Below, piece by piece: positions 21,120-34,700 of a DNA stretch of 56,078 bases. The notes below the pieces were generated by a model. It ran no database searches, was not told where the DNA came from, and saw only the letters and a list, made by a program, of their open reading frames with translations. How positions within the stretch are numbered: position 1 is the stretch's first letter; the number at the start of each line of letters is the position of its first letter. The translations under genes and the position numbers were made by a program. The DNA is from Capniomyces stellatus (Eukaryota > Kickxellomycota > Harpellomycetes > Harpellales > Legeriomycetaceae): assembly GCA_001661515.1 (NCBI GenBank), contig LUVW01000010.1, positions 330,103-386,180 on the forward strand. The letters are read 5' to 3'.

Positions 21120-23742
21120 TTTTACCGCTATATTCCCACACACAGACTTTTACTTTTAGTTTGCAAAAATCCCCTTTCTTTTCCCAAAATCACCTTTCTT
21201 TCTCTACAATCTTCTATCTTTCTCTACAATTCCCTTTCGCTTTTTTAATTCAAGCTTCTAATTTACGTTTTAGTGTAGTATTTTATCTCTTCCTATCCAC
21301 AATGGTGTATATTTCTATTATATACCTCTTGTAGCTAAATCCGCAATCTTTGACTAGACAAAACAACACAAGCGCACTCTCTTCAATATACTCTATTTCT
21401 AATTATTCCTTGTGCTTTTTTATATTTGACCCCTTGCTGCATATACTCCCTTTCTCTTTTCGCCGTATTGTCTTTTATTCAGTATCCAAATAGGCTCTGT
21501 TGTCCGCTCTTTCTTTTGCTTTGCCAGATTTGATCTACCTTGTTTTGATTATTATTTTTTTCTAGGGACAATAGCTCTATACTCTATAGTTTGTTTACTT
21601 TATCTTCACTATAGTCAAATTGAAATTATAAATAGTAAAGCAAGTAAGCATTACTTATCTTTTTGCTTTTATTTCAAAACAATTATGCACTACCAGCTTA
21701 AAATTTAGGCGGATTTCTTAAACAGCTCGTTTCCTTTTAGTTTTCCCAATTTGATTATTTAATCCCCATCTATTCCATTACATTTACTAATCTGTTCCAT
21801 TTTCCTAAATCATCCATCTGTATATTCACTTGTTCCTATTTACTTCACTAAAAATCTAGTTCTAGGCTCTTGCTGGTAATAAATCACGGCAATAAATAAA
21901 TTTAATCTACCTGTTCTTTGTTAATTTGATTAGTGATGCTTTTTAATTGCCTTTTTAATTAATCTAACCATTTTAGCCATTTTGATAATTTTAAGAATAA
22001 ATCTTGCTTTTACTAATACCCAAACATTACTCTAGCCTTTTTGTACGTAAATGAAAAAAAACACACAATAGCCTTGCTCTATTTACTCCTTGATTTCTCC
22101 ATTCTACTCTGACTTCCAGTTGCTTTTTAACAATTTGTTTTTTTTTCTCAAATGCTTTTCATTAACGTTTATCAAACTTATATTGGAGGGGTTTAATTTT
22201 AAAAATGTTTAAAAAAAGTCAAATTGGATTTTTTTTTCTTCTTTCTATACTCTCGCATTTTATGAAATGCCGATTAATTGTTTTGGCGACATATTCTATT
22301 ATACCCTATTGCATCTTGAAGGTACCTCGCAAACGTTCCCCACGGTTCTGTTGGCATAAAATTAACACCCATGCTCTGTGTTATAGTCTTTAAGTTTTTG
22401 TAGGTTGGAAGCTATGAGTAAGCAGCTACTGGTTTGTACGCTGTGGTTACTTATAATAATACTGTTGCATGTTTTCTTACTCGCCATAATTTCAGTCTGA
22501 GCGAGCTGCTACTAGTTTGCCTCTTTAGACTGCAATATAATATTAGCCTAAATGCCTAATATTTCAGATAAAGAAACTCTATCTATATACTTACACAGCC
22601 TTACGTTTCGTTGATTCTATTTGCTTAACTCAAGCGTAGTTTTTGACTGATTTGTTAATGCTAGCTGATTTGTTTTTCGTTGACCCCTTTTGGCTTCAAA
22701 ACCCGCAAATTAGAAGAAAAAAGATGCTGGTAAAAAGCTTTTCTCCTTAACAATGATTACAATCCTTTATACCAAGCGTTTTGTTATTTTATTATGTAAA
22801 GTGTAATGGTTTATATAATTGTCTATTTATTTTTTATGCAAGTAATGTTCTACGATTTAAAATCTGTATCATTATTGCATCTTTAGTAGACAATTTAGCA
22901 ATCACTAAATTATGCTCAACCAAAACGAACACGAAATTCTAGCTATCGCCAACGCTATGGACCAAACTAGCAAAAATGTCATATAGTCGCCAGCATGTAT
23001 TACTTGACGCTTATAGTAACGGGGGGGGAGGGGATGTCGCGATATTAAAAAGCATATTTGTTTGGTGCTGGTTCAAGTATGACATTGACTTATCGCAGTG
23101 TTTATTTATTGTTTGCTTTATATTGCTGGTAATGTCATTCCAAAGCAAAAAAGACAGACGTTGAATCTTTTGTATTAGCTCGACTCGTATATCAAATATC
23201 GATTATCCGCAACTAATTATTAAACCTTGTTCTCGAACCAAAGCTAAATCAGTTAAGCTGCAACTAAAAAAAAAGTTGTAAACCTGCGTTGTTAATAAAC
23301 CTTCAAAGATTTATAGGAGGGCCCAGGTATGTTGCGAATTTAATCCTGTTGATCAAGTAGTGTTAATTTACTGCTATAGTTCCAAGAATACCCAATCAAA
23401 ACTGCAAATCAAATATACTGACGAATGGTAAAGCTCAAATTTTTTGCGTGTACCCAAATTGGTTTAGCCGAATTTCAAAAGAAGAAAAATTAAACTTGAA
23501 TTAAAACGTTAAAAAAAATTTTTGCCCTGAAAAATGGTGGTAATAGTCGTGTAAATTAAAAATACCACAACTGCAAATAAAAAAGCGATCATAGCCGACT
23601 TAAGAGAAAGATCGTAATAAAACCACACAAAAGACAAAAGCACAGTAAGTTGTAGTGTTTTTTAGCCTGATATTAATTTACGTTTTTTTAAATAAAACAA
23701 TAATGTCAGATTCACTATAAGTTCATAGATTCATAAATAGAT
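21120..23742. other. Spacer between DBF2 and RPC11 (divergent)
   Basis: The DBF2-proximal 700 bases are C/T-rich on the plus strand (A/G-rich on the sense strand), like a DBF2 leader. The rest is AT-rich with poly-G at 23021-23028. Frames at 21056, 22205 and 22976 have no supporting features. Confidence 0.5.
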
Positions 23743-24227
23743 ATGCTTTTTTGTCCATCGTGTTGCAACTTGTTACTGATTCAAACCGAAGCTGGCGAGC
23801 ATGGAGAAAGTTGTTTTGTTTGCCAAACTTGTCCATACATGTACCCTGTCCACAGACCTTTGGTTACCAGAACCGTGCTAAAAAGAAAGGTCGTTGACGA
23901 TGTATTAGGAGGCGAAAATGCTTGGCAGAATGTAGATTCAATTCAAGGTATTTACAACAAACAATATATATAACCTACTTTACAAAAGGTGGCAGGATTT
24001 CGGTTTTGTTGCTGGAGAGTGTACCATTTCGTTTATAAATCCAACTCTTAATTTGTTTTTTTACCATCGTATTTTTTGGCTACTGATAAAATCTAGCAAA
24101 TTGCCCGAAATGCGAACATAACAGAGCTTACTTCATGCAGATCCAAATCCGATCTGCTGATGAACCTATGACCACCTTTTACAAGTGTTGCAACTCGGAG
24201 TGTGGCCATCAATGGCGTGAACATTGA
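23743..24227 (+). CDS. RPC11: RNA polymerase III subunit C11 (Rpc11/TFIIS-like), two exons
   Basis: Small Pol III subunit responsible for RNA 3' cleavage and termination-linked reinitiation. Exon 1 is 23743-23947 and exon 2 is 24097-24227, giving 111 aa, the usual length (yeast 110). The phase-1 intron is 149 nt (GTATTT..TCTAG, with TACTGAT 11 bases before the acceptor). The N-terminal zinc ribbon has CPSCC, CFVCQTCPY and the conserved VDDVLGGENAWQNVD. The C-terminal ribbon has CPKCEH and CCNSECGHQW. The catalytic hairpin RSADEPMTTFYKC is intact with its Asp-Glu pair. Start and stop agree with the family. It lies downstream of no obvious operon partner and upstream of the giant kinase gene. 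Confidence 0.95.
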
Positions 24228-25780
24228 TCCACAGTTCAGCAGGGCTAGCTCAGGCTTGATCCGATTATATAAACACAAGTAGCTTTTCTAAAACACAGAA
24301 AGTGTAGTGATAATGTTGGGTGTGTGTGTGTTTGTGTTTTTCTTCTTTTTCTTTCTTTTCTAGTGACCAAAAACTGGTTATAATAGTGTCCGTAGTATCT
24401 CTCTTTTTTTTAAAATAAATAAATAAATCGAATAGTGTAAATACACTCGGTATTTATCCGCTCAATCACCACTAATTTGTTAATTGTGACTGAGGGTTAA
24501 GTAGTAGGGGAAAAAAATAATAGAAGAACTGGAATATAATCGAATAATGTAAAAAGGGTTAAAAGGGTGGACTGAACGAGTCATGCTTCTCGAGTTATAT
24601 TATCGGAAAAACAAAGCTGCTAATAAAAATAGAAGGAAAGCACAAAGGAATCAATAAATTGAAAATGGTTAAATGTAGTAGATACAATCCAAAGGCAAGA
24701 AAGCTTGGGGTTAAAATGCAATAAATAATCAAGTCCCGGGTCTTGTTAAATGCTTGATAACAAGTGGTTAACGGCAAAGGAAAATATTATAAAAGTAGCT
24801 TTTTTTACAGGAGGGGTTTGGTAACCTGGCCTTTTGGGCGGTATAATGGTATAAAGCTAGTTATAGAGCTGAAAACCAAATACAATTGTGGCAAGATCAA
24901 ACCTTTTCATTTAAAATATCCTCTTGATTGTAATTGATTAACAAGAAATAAATCCGAGTAATGTGTGTGTTTATATGACTAATAGCGGTGACTGTTATTC
25001 ATTGATTCAGTGAAACTTTTTATCGATTTGTCCTTGCTTCTGATTGATAATACTGAAAATAAATCATTTGAATCAGCAAGATGTTCCGATAATTCAATTA
25101 AAAGCTTTTGAAATTAATGTAGAAATTAATTAGAAGTTATAAGCGATGGTACGTTATTATAGTTTATAAGTTAAAGCCCAAAGAATTATTTAAAACCCTT
25201 TATTTTTATAAAGAAACACAAACATTTCAATTGTAGATATTTTATATCAATGGTTTAAAAGCTAATTAGAATTAAGGTCAAGAATTCGTAAACGCGAGAT
25301 AGTAGACTGATAACACAAACAAAGTACAGGGTACAGGAGTGATCCAATATTTAAAAGAACGTTTTATATACGATCGAGTAGGATTCATTGGTTTTGATTC
25401 TTGTTTCAAGGAACAAGATTTAAAAAAAAGAACTAGTATAGGCTGACAAAAGAGAAGAAAGTGGCAAAATCTTGGTGAATAATAAAGCGCAGAATAGAAT
25501 TCTGAAATACTAGGATATAACATAAATAGAAACAAGCAAAATCAAATTAGTAATAACAACAAAAGCAGAAGCAGAAGCAGTTAGATAGACATATAAAGTT
25601 ATATAGACATATATAGAGATATATATACAGACTCAGATACAGAAGCATATACAGAAGCAGATATAAAGTAGATACAGATACAGATACAGAAACAAGAACA
25701 GATATAAAGCGGGTTCAAAGGCAGAAGCAACAGCAAAAAACAATAAGGGAGGGGGGGGAAGTAAGATAAAATATTTAAAA
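24228..25780. other. Spacer and 5' leader region of the giant histidine kinase gene
   Basis: AT-rich spacer. The last 220 bases become purine-rich and repetitive (see the repeat at 25559-25735). No gene is visible; the minus frames at 24595 and 25278 are unsupported. Confidence 0.5.
25559..25735 (+). repeat. Purine-rich AGAAGC/AGATAC imperfect repeat in the kinase leader
   Basis: Alternating copies of CAGAAG, CAGATAC and ATATAGA hexamer/heptamer motifs, almost free of T-C stretches, ending 45 bases before the ATG. It probably lies in the 5' untranslated region. Confidence 0.6.
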
Positions 25781-28700
25781 ATGGAAGACGACAATTGGGA
25801 TATTAAAGAGATTATTGAAACGGATATTCTTGAAGATTTTACAGATCTAAAGTCAACGAAATTAAAGAGCTATAAAAGTGTGAGTAACGCAGAAGAAAAG
25901 AATGAGGAATACAGGACGAGGCAACGGAAAATGTGGAGTGTCGGCGAGGCGGTAACAACAAAAAAAGGAAAGCTGGACCTGCTTAAAACGCTTTTTGAGT
26001 ATATACTGAAGTCTTCAGAGGTGGTACTTGATTACATTATACCAATGCCTGAGCAAACGGATGTAGAGTATCTAAATGCCTTTTTTGTAAAGGTGGTGTT
26101 GAAGAGTGGGTGTTATGTCTTCTTTTGTTTCTGGATAGCATGGAAGACTATGTTGCTGCTAAAAATCGAAGGGATCAACGATTTTGGTAGTCCTAGAGAG
26201 GAGATCATAAGACACATGGAGTACATACAGGATATGAATGATAAGCTGATGTATCTTTTTTTTGGGTGGCGGAGTGGTTATGAGTTGAAGAGTACGACTA
26301 GAGAAATGGTGATCAAAGTTATGGGCGTTCTGTGGATGAGTAGATCTCTGATAACAGCGTTGCTGGTGTTTATAGCGATACTGCTTTCGAATAGATCAAA
26401 GAGCTTGAAATCTGCCATCACGTTTGGAATATCAGGAATGATGTTATTAGTGGTGTTGGATGTGATAATAAGTGGTTGGTCGCAGCTATGGACACCGATC
26501 TCAGCAGTGTATTTGATGCTTATATTGGGGCTTAGCGTGGGTCATATATCAATGTACTATGTACTGATTTTGTATTTGTTGTTTTGGGGAGCATTTTTTT
26601 TTATTGCGCCCGGCATGGTGCTGTATAAAGAAGAGTCGACCATATTGGGTCATTTTAGTATTGTGCCAACCACAGCGTTGCCTAAAGTGTACCCAACAGG
26701 GATGCAGTATACATTAAGAAACACGAATTCTCTGGTGGCAGAGTGTCTGGGTTTAGACGATGCTGAGATTTGCAAAAGCAAGAGTTTTGGGATGCTGTTG
26801 GAAGAGGAGGATATTTGCAAAGGGGTAGACGATAATGCGTTGGTTAATGTCGAGACAGATGATATGTTGCGGATAAGAGGGGATAGGAAGGACGAAGAAA
26901 CATGTTTTATTAATTTCAGGTCAATGGATGCTGATGGTGAACGTATGGCGACCAATAAGGGAGAAACAGGGGCTGGAAAGATAGTTAATGCGGACCAACT
27001 GGTGTATCAAACGATGCTGTTGTCTTCGATGCTGTTTGTGGTGGGATTGATATCATCAAAGATGGTGGCAATTTTGATTAATGCGGCATGTAAGCTATCA
27101 TCTTTTGCGATAAATCTGAGCCGAAAGCAGATCCAACTGGTGTCACAGCTTTCGCACGAGTTGCGAACACCGATAAGTGCGATTATTGGGTGGAATGAGC
27201 TGATGATGGAGGATGAGGATTTAGATGAAGAGACCCGGGCTACTATGGGGCATATAAACAATGCAAGTGTGCATTTGTTTGATTTACTAAATACGATATT
27301 AGACGTAAGCAAGTTGGGTGCAAAGAAAATGGAGGTTCAGCTGAGCGGATTTGATTTGCATGGGCTGGTGCTTAGCATAGCACAGATTATGGTAAATTCG
27401 ACGATAGAGAGCAAGCTGGAATTGCTGGTAGACTACCCAAGATCGGTGCCAAAGTTTTATGTAGGGGACTCGGGAAGGATTAGGCAGATAATATTGAATT
27501 TGCTTTCAAATGCAATAAAGTTTACGAAGCCGGGCGGTGAGGTAAAAATAGTTGTGAGAAACACAAGTTCGTCGGTGTTTAAAACGACGGTTGAGATCCG
27601 AGTGGAGGATACAGGGTGTGGGATTCCAGTGGAGCTTCATTCGTTGCTATTTCGAGAATTTGTTCAAGTTGGGGGGCAGGGAAATCCGCGGGCAAAGTTG
27701 GGTACTGGGCTGGGGCTGTACCTGGTAAAATCGTTGGCAGAGATGATGGGGGGTCGGGTTTGGGTAAAGTCAACGCCCAATGTTGGGTCGATATTTGGGG
27801 TGCGGTTGCCATTGCTAAGACAGCCAGAGCTGTATAGAGAGGTTGAGGAGCCCAAAGCGGGAGTGAATGAGCAGAGTGAAAAGTTTGATGTGGTGGATAG
27901 CGTTGCGGTACCAGTAACCAAGTTTAATAATGGGCTGAATACGAGGAGTAGCTTTGCGAATATTTCAAAACTGAATAGGAATAGGAAAGGTGTTTTGTTC
28001 AACTCAAAAAGCTACCTGGACGAAGTGATTTTAAACGACGAAACTTCGAACCACGGAGTTGAGTTTATTAGGGATAGAAGCCAGGTGTCAAGGTTGACGA
28101 AGCTAGCAAAAAATAGTTGGGGGGCTGACGAAGAAAGTGCACTGAGAGAGCTGCTATATTCGCCGGAGGTTTTTGGGGAGATGTCGGCAGGAGAGTGGTT
28201 AGCAAATATGAACTACGTTATTGTTGGAGCATCGCAGAGATTTTCAAGGTTTATGAGTGGGATTTGCAAAAACAGTTGGCACTCTAACAGAATACAGACA
28301 ATTGAGGTAAAAAGACAAGCGAGTTATGAGGATGAGGCGATGGATTTAGGATACGGATATATAAGGGGATCAGTTGCAGGATCAGCTATAGAACTCGGGA
28401 TGGGCGTAGGCATGGATATGAGGGCGGGAATGATGATTGGATCTGGTTTAGAAGGTGACGGTGGTGCAGCGACAGACATATATAGGATGTATGGTGGGGT
28501 GGTTGAGGAAAGAATGGTAATATCGGCACCAAGCTCAGTAGCTCGAGGCAAAACAGAGCTGCCGATGTTTATAGTTGATATGACCAACATCAAAGGCAAA
28601 GTGGTGTGGGAAAAAATGGATAATATCCATGGTACACTTAGCTATGAGGCAAATCTGGGCAACCAACTGAGCAACAAGCTGGCACCTAGAAATCAGGACT

Positions 28701-31700
28701 CGCAGGTGATTAGAGGACTGGAGGACATAGCTAGGTGGTTGATTGAATCTGCTGAGCACATTATAAAGCCGGATTGCTTGAAGGGTTCAAATCAGCAACC
28801 CAACACATGTATAAACAGAGCAACAGTAAGCGGCAAAGCCAATGCATTAGACAGACATGAGTTTGGGATAAATAACATGAAGCCAAGTAGTTACCAGGCT
28901 AAAATGCACGGAGACAAAACCATGTATCCAATTGATAGCCGAGCAGAGGTGGGAAGGAAGAACACAGAAAGGAGGAGGCACGGTTATAGTAGTGGTAGTA
29001 GTGGTGGCAGCTTACGAGTGGTGGATGAAGCAATGTACGAGCCGGTAGAAGGCAGGAGCAAACAAGAAGTGGGATTGGGTTGGCAAAGAGGAAAGACAAA
29101 AGCGCAAGAGATGGGCGTGGAAAAGGACGCAAATGGGCAGCTAGCGACTCCACAGGTCCAACAAAGTCCCAGAGGAATACTGTTGATATTCTATAACAAT
29201 AGGCAGTTCAATAACTCGCAGATACCATCATTGTTGGAGCGGTATTACAAAGTTATATTGTGTAGAAAGCCCGCAACTGAGCCAATGATAACCGATATGA
29301 TAACTGCGGTGGTGCCGAATCTGGGGGTTGTGGCTAGTGGCAAATGCTTGGAGTGCTGGCAGCAATCAGCAAGACGGGATTTGGAAATTGACGAAAAAGC
29401 TAGGGGAAATGTGCACTATAGCTATGAGTATGAAAATGAAGGCGAAAACCGCGCCAGGACCGTTGGGAATCCCGTAATAGGATTGAATAGTGAGTGTGCC
29501 AGTGAGACTGACAAAGCAATCCATACTGTTGAAAGAGGAGGAAATACAGCAGCTCACGATAACATCATCAGCAGCACCAAAGCCACAATTGGCGAGCTGG
29601 GTATGAGCAACTCGATGGGTATTGGCAGTCACAACGTTCGGTTCTATACTGGGAACGAGAGTATAGATGGGGTAGGAGAAAATGAGTTGTCTGGGGGCGA
29701 TAGTGTAGTAGCAAGCAACGAGATCAATTTGGGCCAGTGTAGGTTTTACTTTAGTGATGATGAGGATTCACATTCTCTGAATGGTGCAAAGGGAGGTAGA
29801 TTAAACTTTAAGAACATGGAAGGCGGGCATGCCCACGAATTGTTGGGGGGCCAGAGCAACGGGGTGTATTACTGGGATAGCAGTGGGAACGCCAAGTTGA
29901 AGGGATGGATGGGGGCTACTAGTGGAAGTCCGTTAAGAAAATCCATATCGGAATGTGCGTTGGATATCCGGAACAAAGCCAAAAAAAACAACCAACATGA
30001 ATACAGCAGGTATTCTGCGAGAGAAATAGGCAAATTACAACCGGTAACAAGGACCATGTCAAGGAGTTTGTCGAGTAAAGGTAGGATGGCCAGGCGTAGT
30101 GTGGATAGAGAAATTGAACTTGTGAACAGAGATGTGGGATTATTGGGTTCAAGAGTTGGAGAGTTGGATCATGGGCCGGGAAAGGATTTTGGTTTGCCTG
30201 TTCGAGCAAGATTAGCCGAGTACATGGATGAAAGCCGCAGAATAATTGATGGCAAATCAAGAAGCGATAAACCCATGGAAGTTAAAAAGGGGGCAATAGA
30301 CATAAGGAAGGTGATGGAGGAGTTCAAGAAAAAGAAGTTGAAGATGAAGCTGGAAGAAGCGGCAAATAATAAACAGTCTCAGAGCCAAAGTCGGAGAAGC
30401 GACGATTCAATTATTAGATTTGGAGACAGAGATTACCAAGATGGATCAGCTAGCAACCAATTGCACTTTGAAAACTCGGGCTTATCAGTGACACGTGGTA
30501 GAGGCGATGGGCAAGGAGCCAGCACATATTCGCAGCTGGGTTTAAAACTGATTGATGGAAAGTCCGTCGATGAGGAAATGGTCAAAATCAAGAATAGTCT
30601 GTCGGCGAAGAGAAAAAAGCTGCTGTCTATTATAGGAAACAACTACAGTGTGTATATTCGCAGTTTTAAAGGCGGAGACGCCAGTAGTAGCGGTGTTGGT
30701 GGCAAGGAGGGATTGGTTGTTGGTAGCAAGATTGGTGCTGGAAGTTTGGATGGAAGCAAATTAGACGCAGAAAAGGTCCCGGACAACAAGCTGGCTGGAA
30801 ATACGAGGCACGCGGTTTGTAAGTTCAATTGGGCAAAGAATACCAGGGCGACAGGTAGAAAGAGTTCAAAGGCAAAAAAAGGCAGCGAAAAGGGTACCAA
30901 AATAAGCATAATAGGTGATGAGATGGTAAACAATGCTGATACAACAACGGGCGTGGATCTGGGAGTAGAAGCACTAGCGCTAATGCAAGAAAATGCGCAA
31001 GTACAAACAAAAATAGATGGAAAAGTGGATGTAGGAAAAGTGGATGTAGGAAAAGGCAAAGGTCGATTGGTAAGTGCGAGTGGTTCTGACCAATCGGCTA
31101 TTTCTGAGAAAGCAAAGGCTCGTCGTGGCGAAAAGCTGATGGAGATTGGGGCGAATGTTGAATCAAAGAAAGGAAAGCAGAGGCTGGGAGGGCGAGAGCA
31201 GAGTATGGAGTATTTTGGAGGTGATGGAAGCAAATATAGTGGAGATAGAAGTGATGGAAGCGGAAGCGGTGCTGGGGATGGTGATGATGCGGAGAGGTCG
31301 ACAAAAACACGTAAAAAAACCAACTGGCTCATGCTATCAATATCATCATACTTGGATGACGTGTCGAATCTGTACAGCTACTTTTCGCACAAGCCAAGTG
31401 GACTGGGAATAGACCAAAGCTACGAAACGGACACTTACGATGCGATGTCATTTACGTCTTTAAGCAAGTCTTCGTATAAATCACACCCAGAGTCAGCTTT
31501 ATCAAAGTCAGAGAAAATTGTCAAGTTGGATAGAGAGACAGAGTCAGCGAGCAGAGCAACTCATTTGAATTTTAACGAGAGAAGCCAGGAAAGTAAGATT
31601 AAGTCATTTGGAGAGGATAGAAATAGAAACAATGATGGAGGGGCCAACGCTATTCCTAGCTCATATCGCGCCTTTAATACTAGGACTGAGTATAAGGTTG

Positions 31701-34700
31701 TTGGTTTTGGTGAAAACAGCATCAGCAGCAGCGGTACCAGCAGTAGTGGTGGTGTTGAGGGAGCTAAGTATGGGTTGAGGCCAGGCAAGTTTAATGAAAT
31801 CAGCAAAATCGACAGGTTTGAGAGGATAGTAAGCGACATTAGAAAGTCAAAAGACTTGAAGAAGATTAGTTCTAGTGATGGTAGATCGGTATACAGCGTA
31901 CTAAGCGGGCAAAACGATTTAATACATTCAAAGAGTCAAATGTTGGCCGGTTTGCTTAAGCACACAAACATTAGTAACACCAATGACACTCATGTCTCAA
32001 GCAGCTATAGAGCGGCAAACGAGTATGGCTTGACAATGACACAGAGCTTTGTTTCCAAACAGCTTCTTCAAAACAATATAAATACAAGTTTGAATGTTTA
32101 CCGCACTTCGATTAGCAGCAGCAACAGCAGCAATACTAGCAACAGTAAGGGTTCTGGTGGGAGTAGCTTGGCTAAAGGCAAGAGTAAAAACAAACATAAA
32201 GAACAAGGTGAACATAATCATGGGGGTGAGAACCCTGAAGGCGACCAGCGGAGAGCAAACCTACTGGCTATGGGTACCAAAGATATAGGCAAGTACAGTA
32301 CAAGAAACATATTGTCGTCATCAGCCAGAACCAAAGCTACGTCGACAGAGGTGGAGGGTAGTGATGGCGCGGGTGGACAAGCTGTGGATGGCAGAAAAGT
32401 TGGTCTAGGACTGGAGAATTTGAAGGTTCCGCTTTTACGGAATAGGCTGCTAGCTAGGAAAAAAATGATGGAGGCTCAAGAATCCAGCGATGATAGCAAC
32501 AAAAGGTATATAGGTGGCGCTGTGCCAGCGGAGGCTTCGATGTTGACAGAGGAACAGGGCAGGCTATTAAATGAGTTTATCAACATGCCAAAACCAACGA
32601 ACAGTTTGCGTGTTGGCAAGGACCAAAGCGCGTTTAACTTGGCGTATAACATCAAGGAGTTCAACAGCAGGGATTTAGGCTCTGAAGTTGAAAATGCCGT
32701 GTCGGCAGATAAAAACGCAGAAATAGGCCAAAGCACGGATACTCGAGTTGATTTGGAATTGGGAATAAAAGCGAGCACGGGCACGGAAATGGGCACGGAC
32801 ATGGGCACGGATACAAATATATATGCTGAAATAACTAAAGGTATCGAGCCAGACTCAAAACTAGGCTATGACTTGGGCGGTAGAACGGTTCAAGCTTTGA
32901 GTGATAGTAAGACGAACGAAAGTAGTGCCAAGAAAGGAGAAGGAGGATACTTGCTGAGGAGCGGCGATGGTCATAGCATAAACACAAGTGCGAGTATGAA
33001 TGCACAAGGTATACCAAAGAGCATCTCGAACTTGAGGGTTATAAAGTATGGGGACCAACAATATGGCAATGCTGGTGGAGTAATTCAGCCAGCAGGGGTT
33101 ACGAGGAACCCGCAATCCTTGAATTTGGACGATATAAGGTTTTTTGGCAGTGTGATTGGCAGCGGTTTTGGAGAACATGGGAATAGCAACAGTCACAATG
33201 GAGGGTCATTGGACTCGCACAATTTATCGCTGGCTTTGAAGCAAGTGTCAGAGTCAACATCGTCGATATCAGCAAGGCTGGCTCACGAAATAAGGTATAA
33301 GATTGACCAGTATGAACAAACAGCGTATTTGAACCAGGTAGCCGAGTCCAGCACAAAAGGCAAGGGCTCTAATTCCAACACCAACTCCAATACGCACATC
33401 AGCGCAAGCAATTCGAAAACAAATCTAAATTTGGACCTAGTAGAGAGCTCTGATGTAAAGGGTATTTTGGATCAAAGTGATAGCAAAGATTTAAGTGATT
33501 TGATTATGAATATTAGCTCCGACCTGGGGTTGGATTTAAGAGCGGAATTAGGTTCAGATGTGGATTTAGCTGAAAGTGTTGATCCAGATGGAAGGTTGAG
33601 AGAAGCTTTAAGCCTTAACGCAGCAAAAGATCCAAACTCAAGGATCAATAGAAACCTAAACTCAAACATAAGCGGTGAGACTGGCTTTGGTTTGGAGGTG
33701 GACGAGGCATATCGGTATGACATGAGTTCAAAATCAGCAATATATAATAGTGAACTTGCTAACCCAGACTCGGATCCAAATAAAAGTAAGAATAGTAGCA
33801 AAAACTTCAGCCAAGCTTTGGGCCCGCGTTCATTGCAAATCCCAAACGTGTTACCAGAGCCAGGGCCAGCGTTGCGGGCTAATACCGGCACTGAACCTGA
33901 TTCTAGCACCAACCCGAAATCTGTTCCACACATGAACTTTGAACCAAACCTCGTTTTAAAAACAGGGTCTGGTTCAAAGGCAAGTGCGCGATCAGCCGAA
34001 GCCATGGGTGGCGGTATTGGCGAAAACAATGGTAGTAGTGGCAGCATGAGCCTGGGCGGAATTAGCAATATACATTACGCAAACTTGGTGAAGTTTGATC
34101 AGAACCGCGTCGGAAATACCAGCAGTGACAGAAATATCAACAATTCTAGCAAAAACAAACACGATGGTATTAGTAACAATGTATATGGTATTAGTAATGA
34201 TGATTCTAACAGAAGCAGCGGCGGCAGCAGCAGGAGTGCTGGAAACACCAATTCGATTAATTTGTCGATAAACGAGCACAACATGATCAAATCAGGCCAG
34301 AACCAGTTTGATTTTCTTAAATCCCAAAACGACTTTAGCCAACGCAAAGGATTTATGCCTAGTATAACTGAAATGTCCCGAAAAAATACAAATGCTAGCC
34401 AAAGGTTAGGCGCCGGGGTTGTTTCCGAGTCAGGGTTGGAAATAACACCAACTTCTGTCCCAGGCTCAGCTACTGTTGGCGAGCCAGAGTCTAATGTCAG
34501 AGCTGCAAACAGAAATATTATATTCACCCATATACCCAAACAGTTGGATAGTCTCAGTCCAAGTACAAATACGTGGAGGCCCAATATGGTGCCCCCAAGC
34601 CACGAATTGACTCAAAGTAGCAATAATCCAGGAACGAGTAGTGGATCTAGGATTACTGGTAGTCTGGGAATTGGCCACAGTCGAAATATACTGGATATAA

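Noticed and set aside
26262..26285. tRNA A-box-like TGGCGGAGTGGTTA within the kinase gene
   Set aside because: No matching acceptor stem, anticodon arm or B box follows, and it lies in a conserved coding frame.
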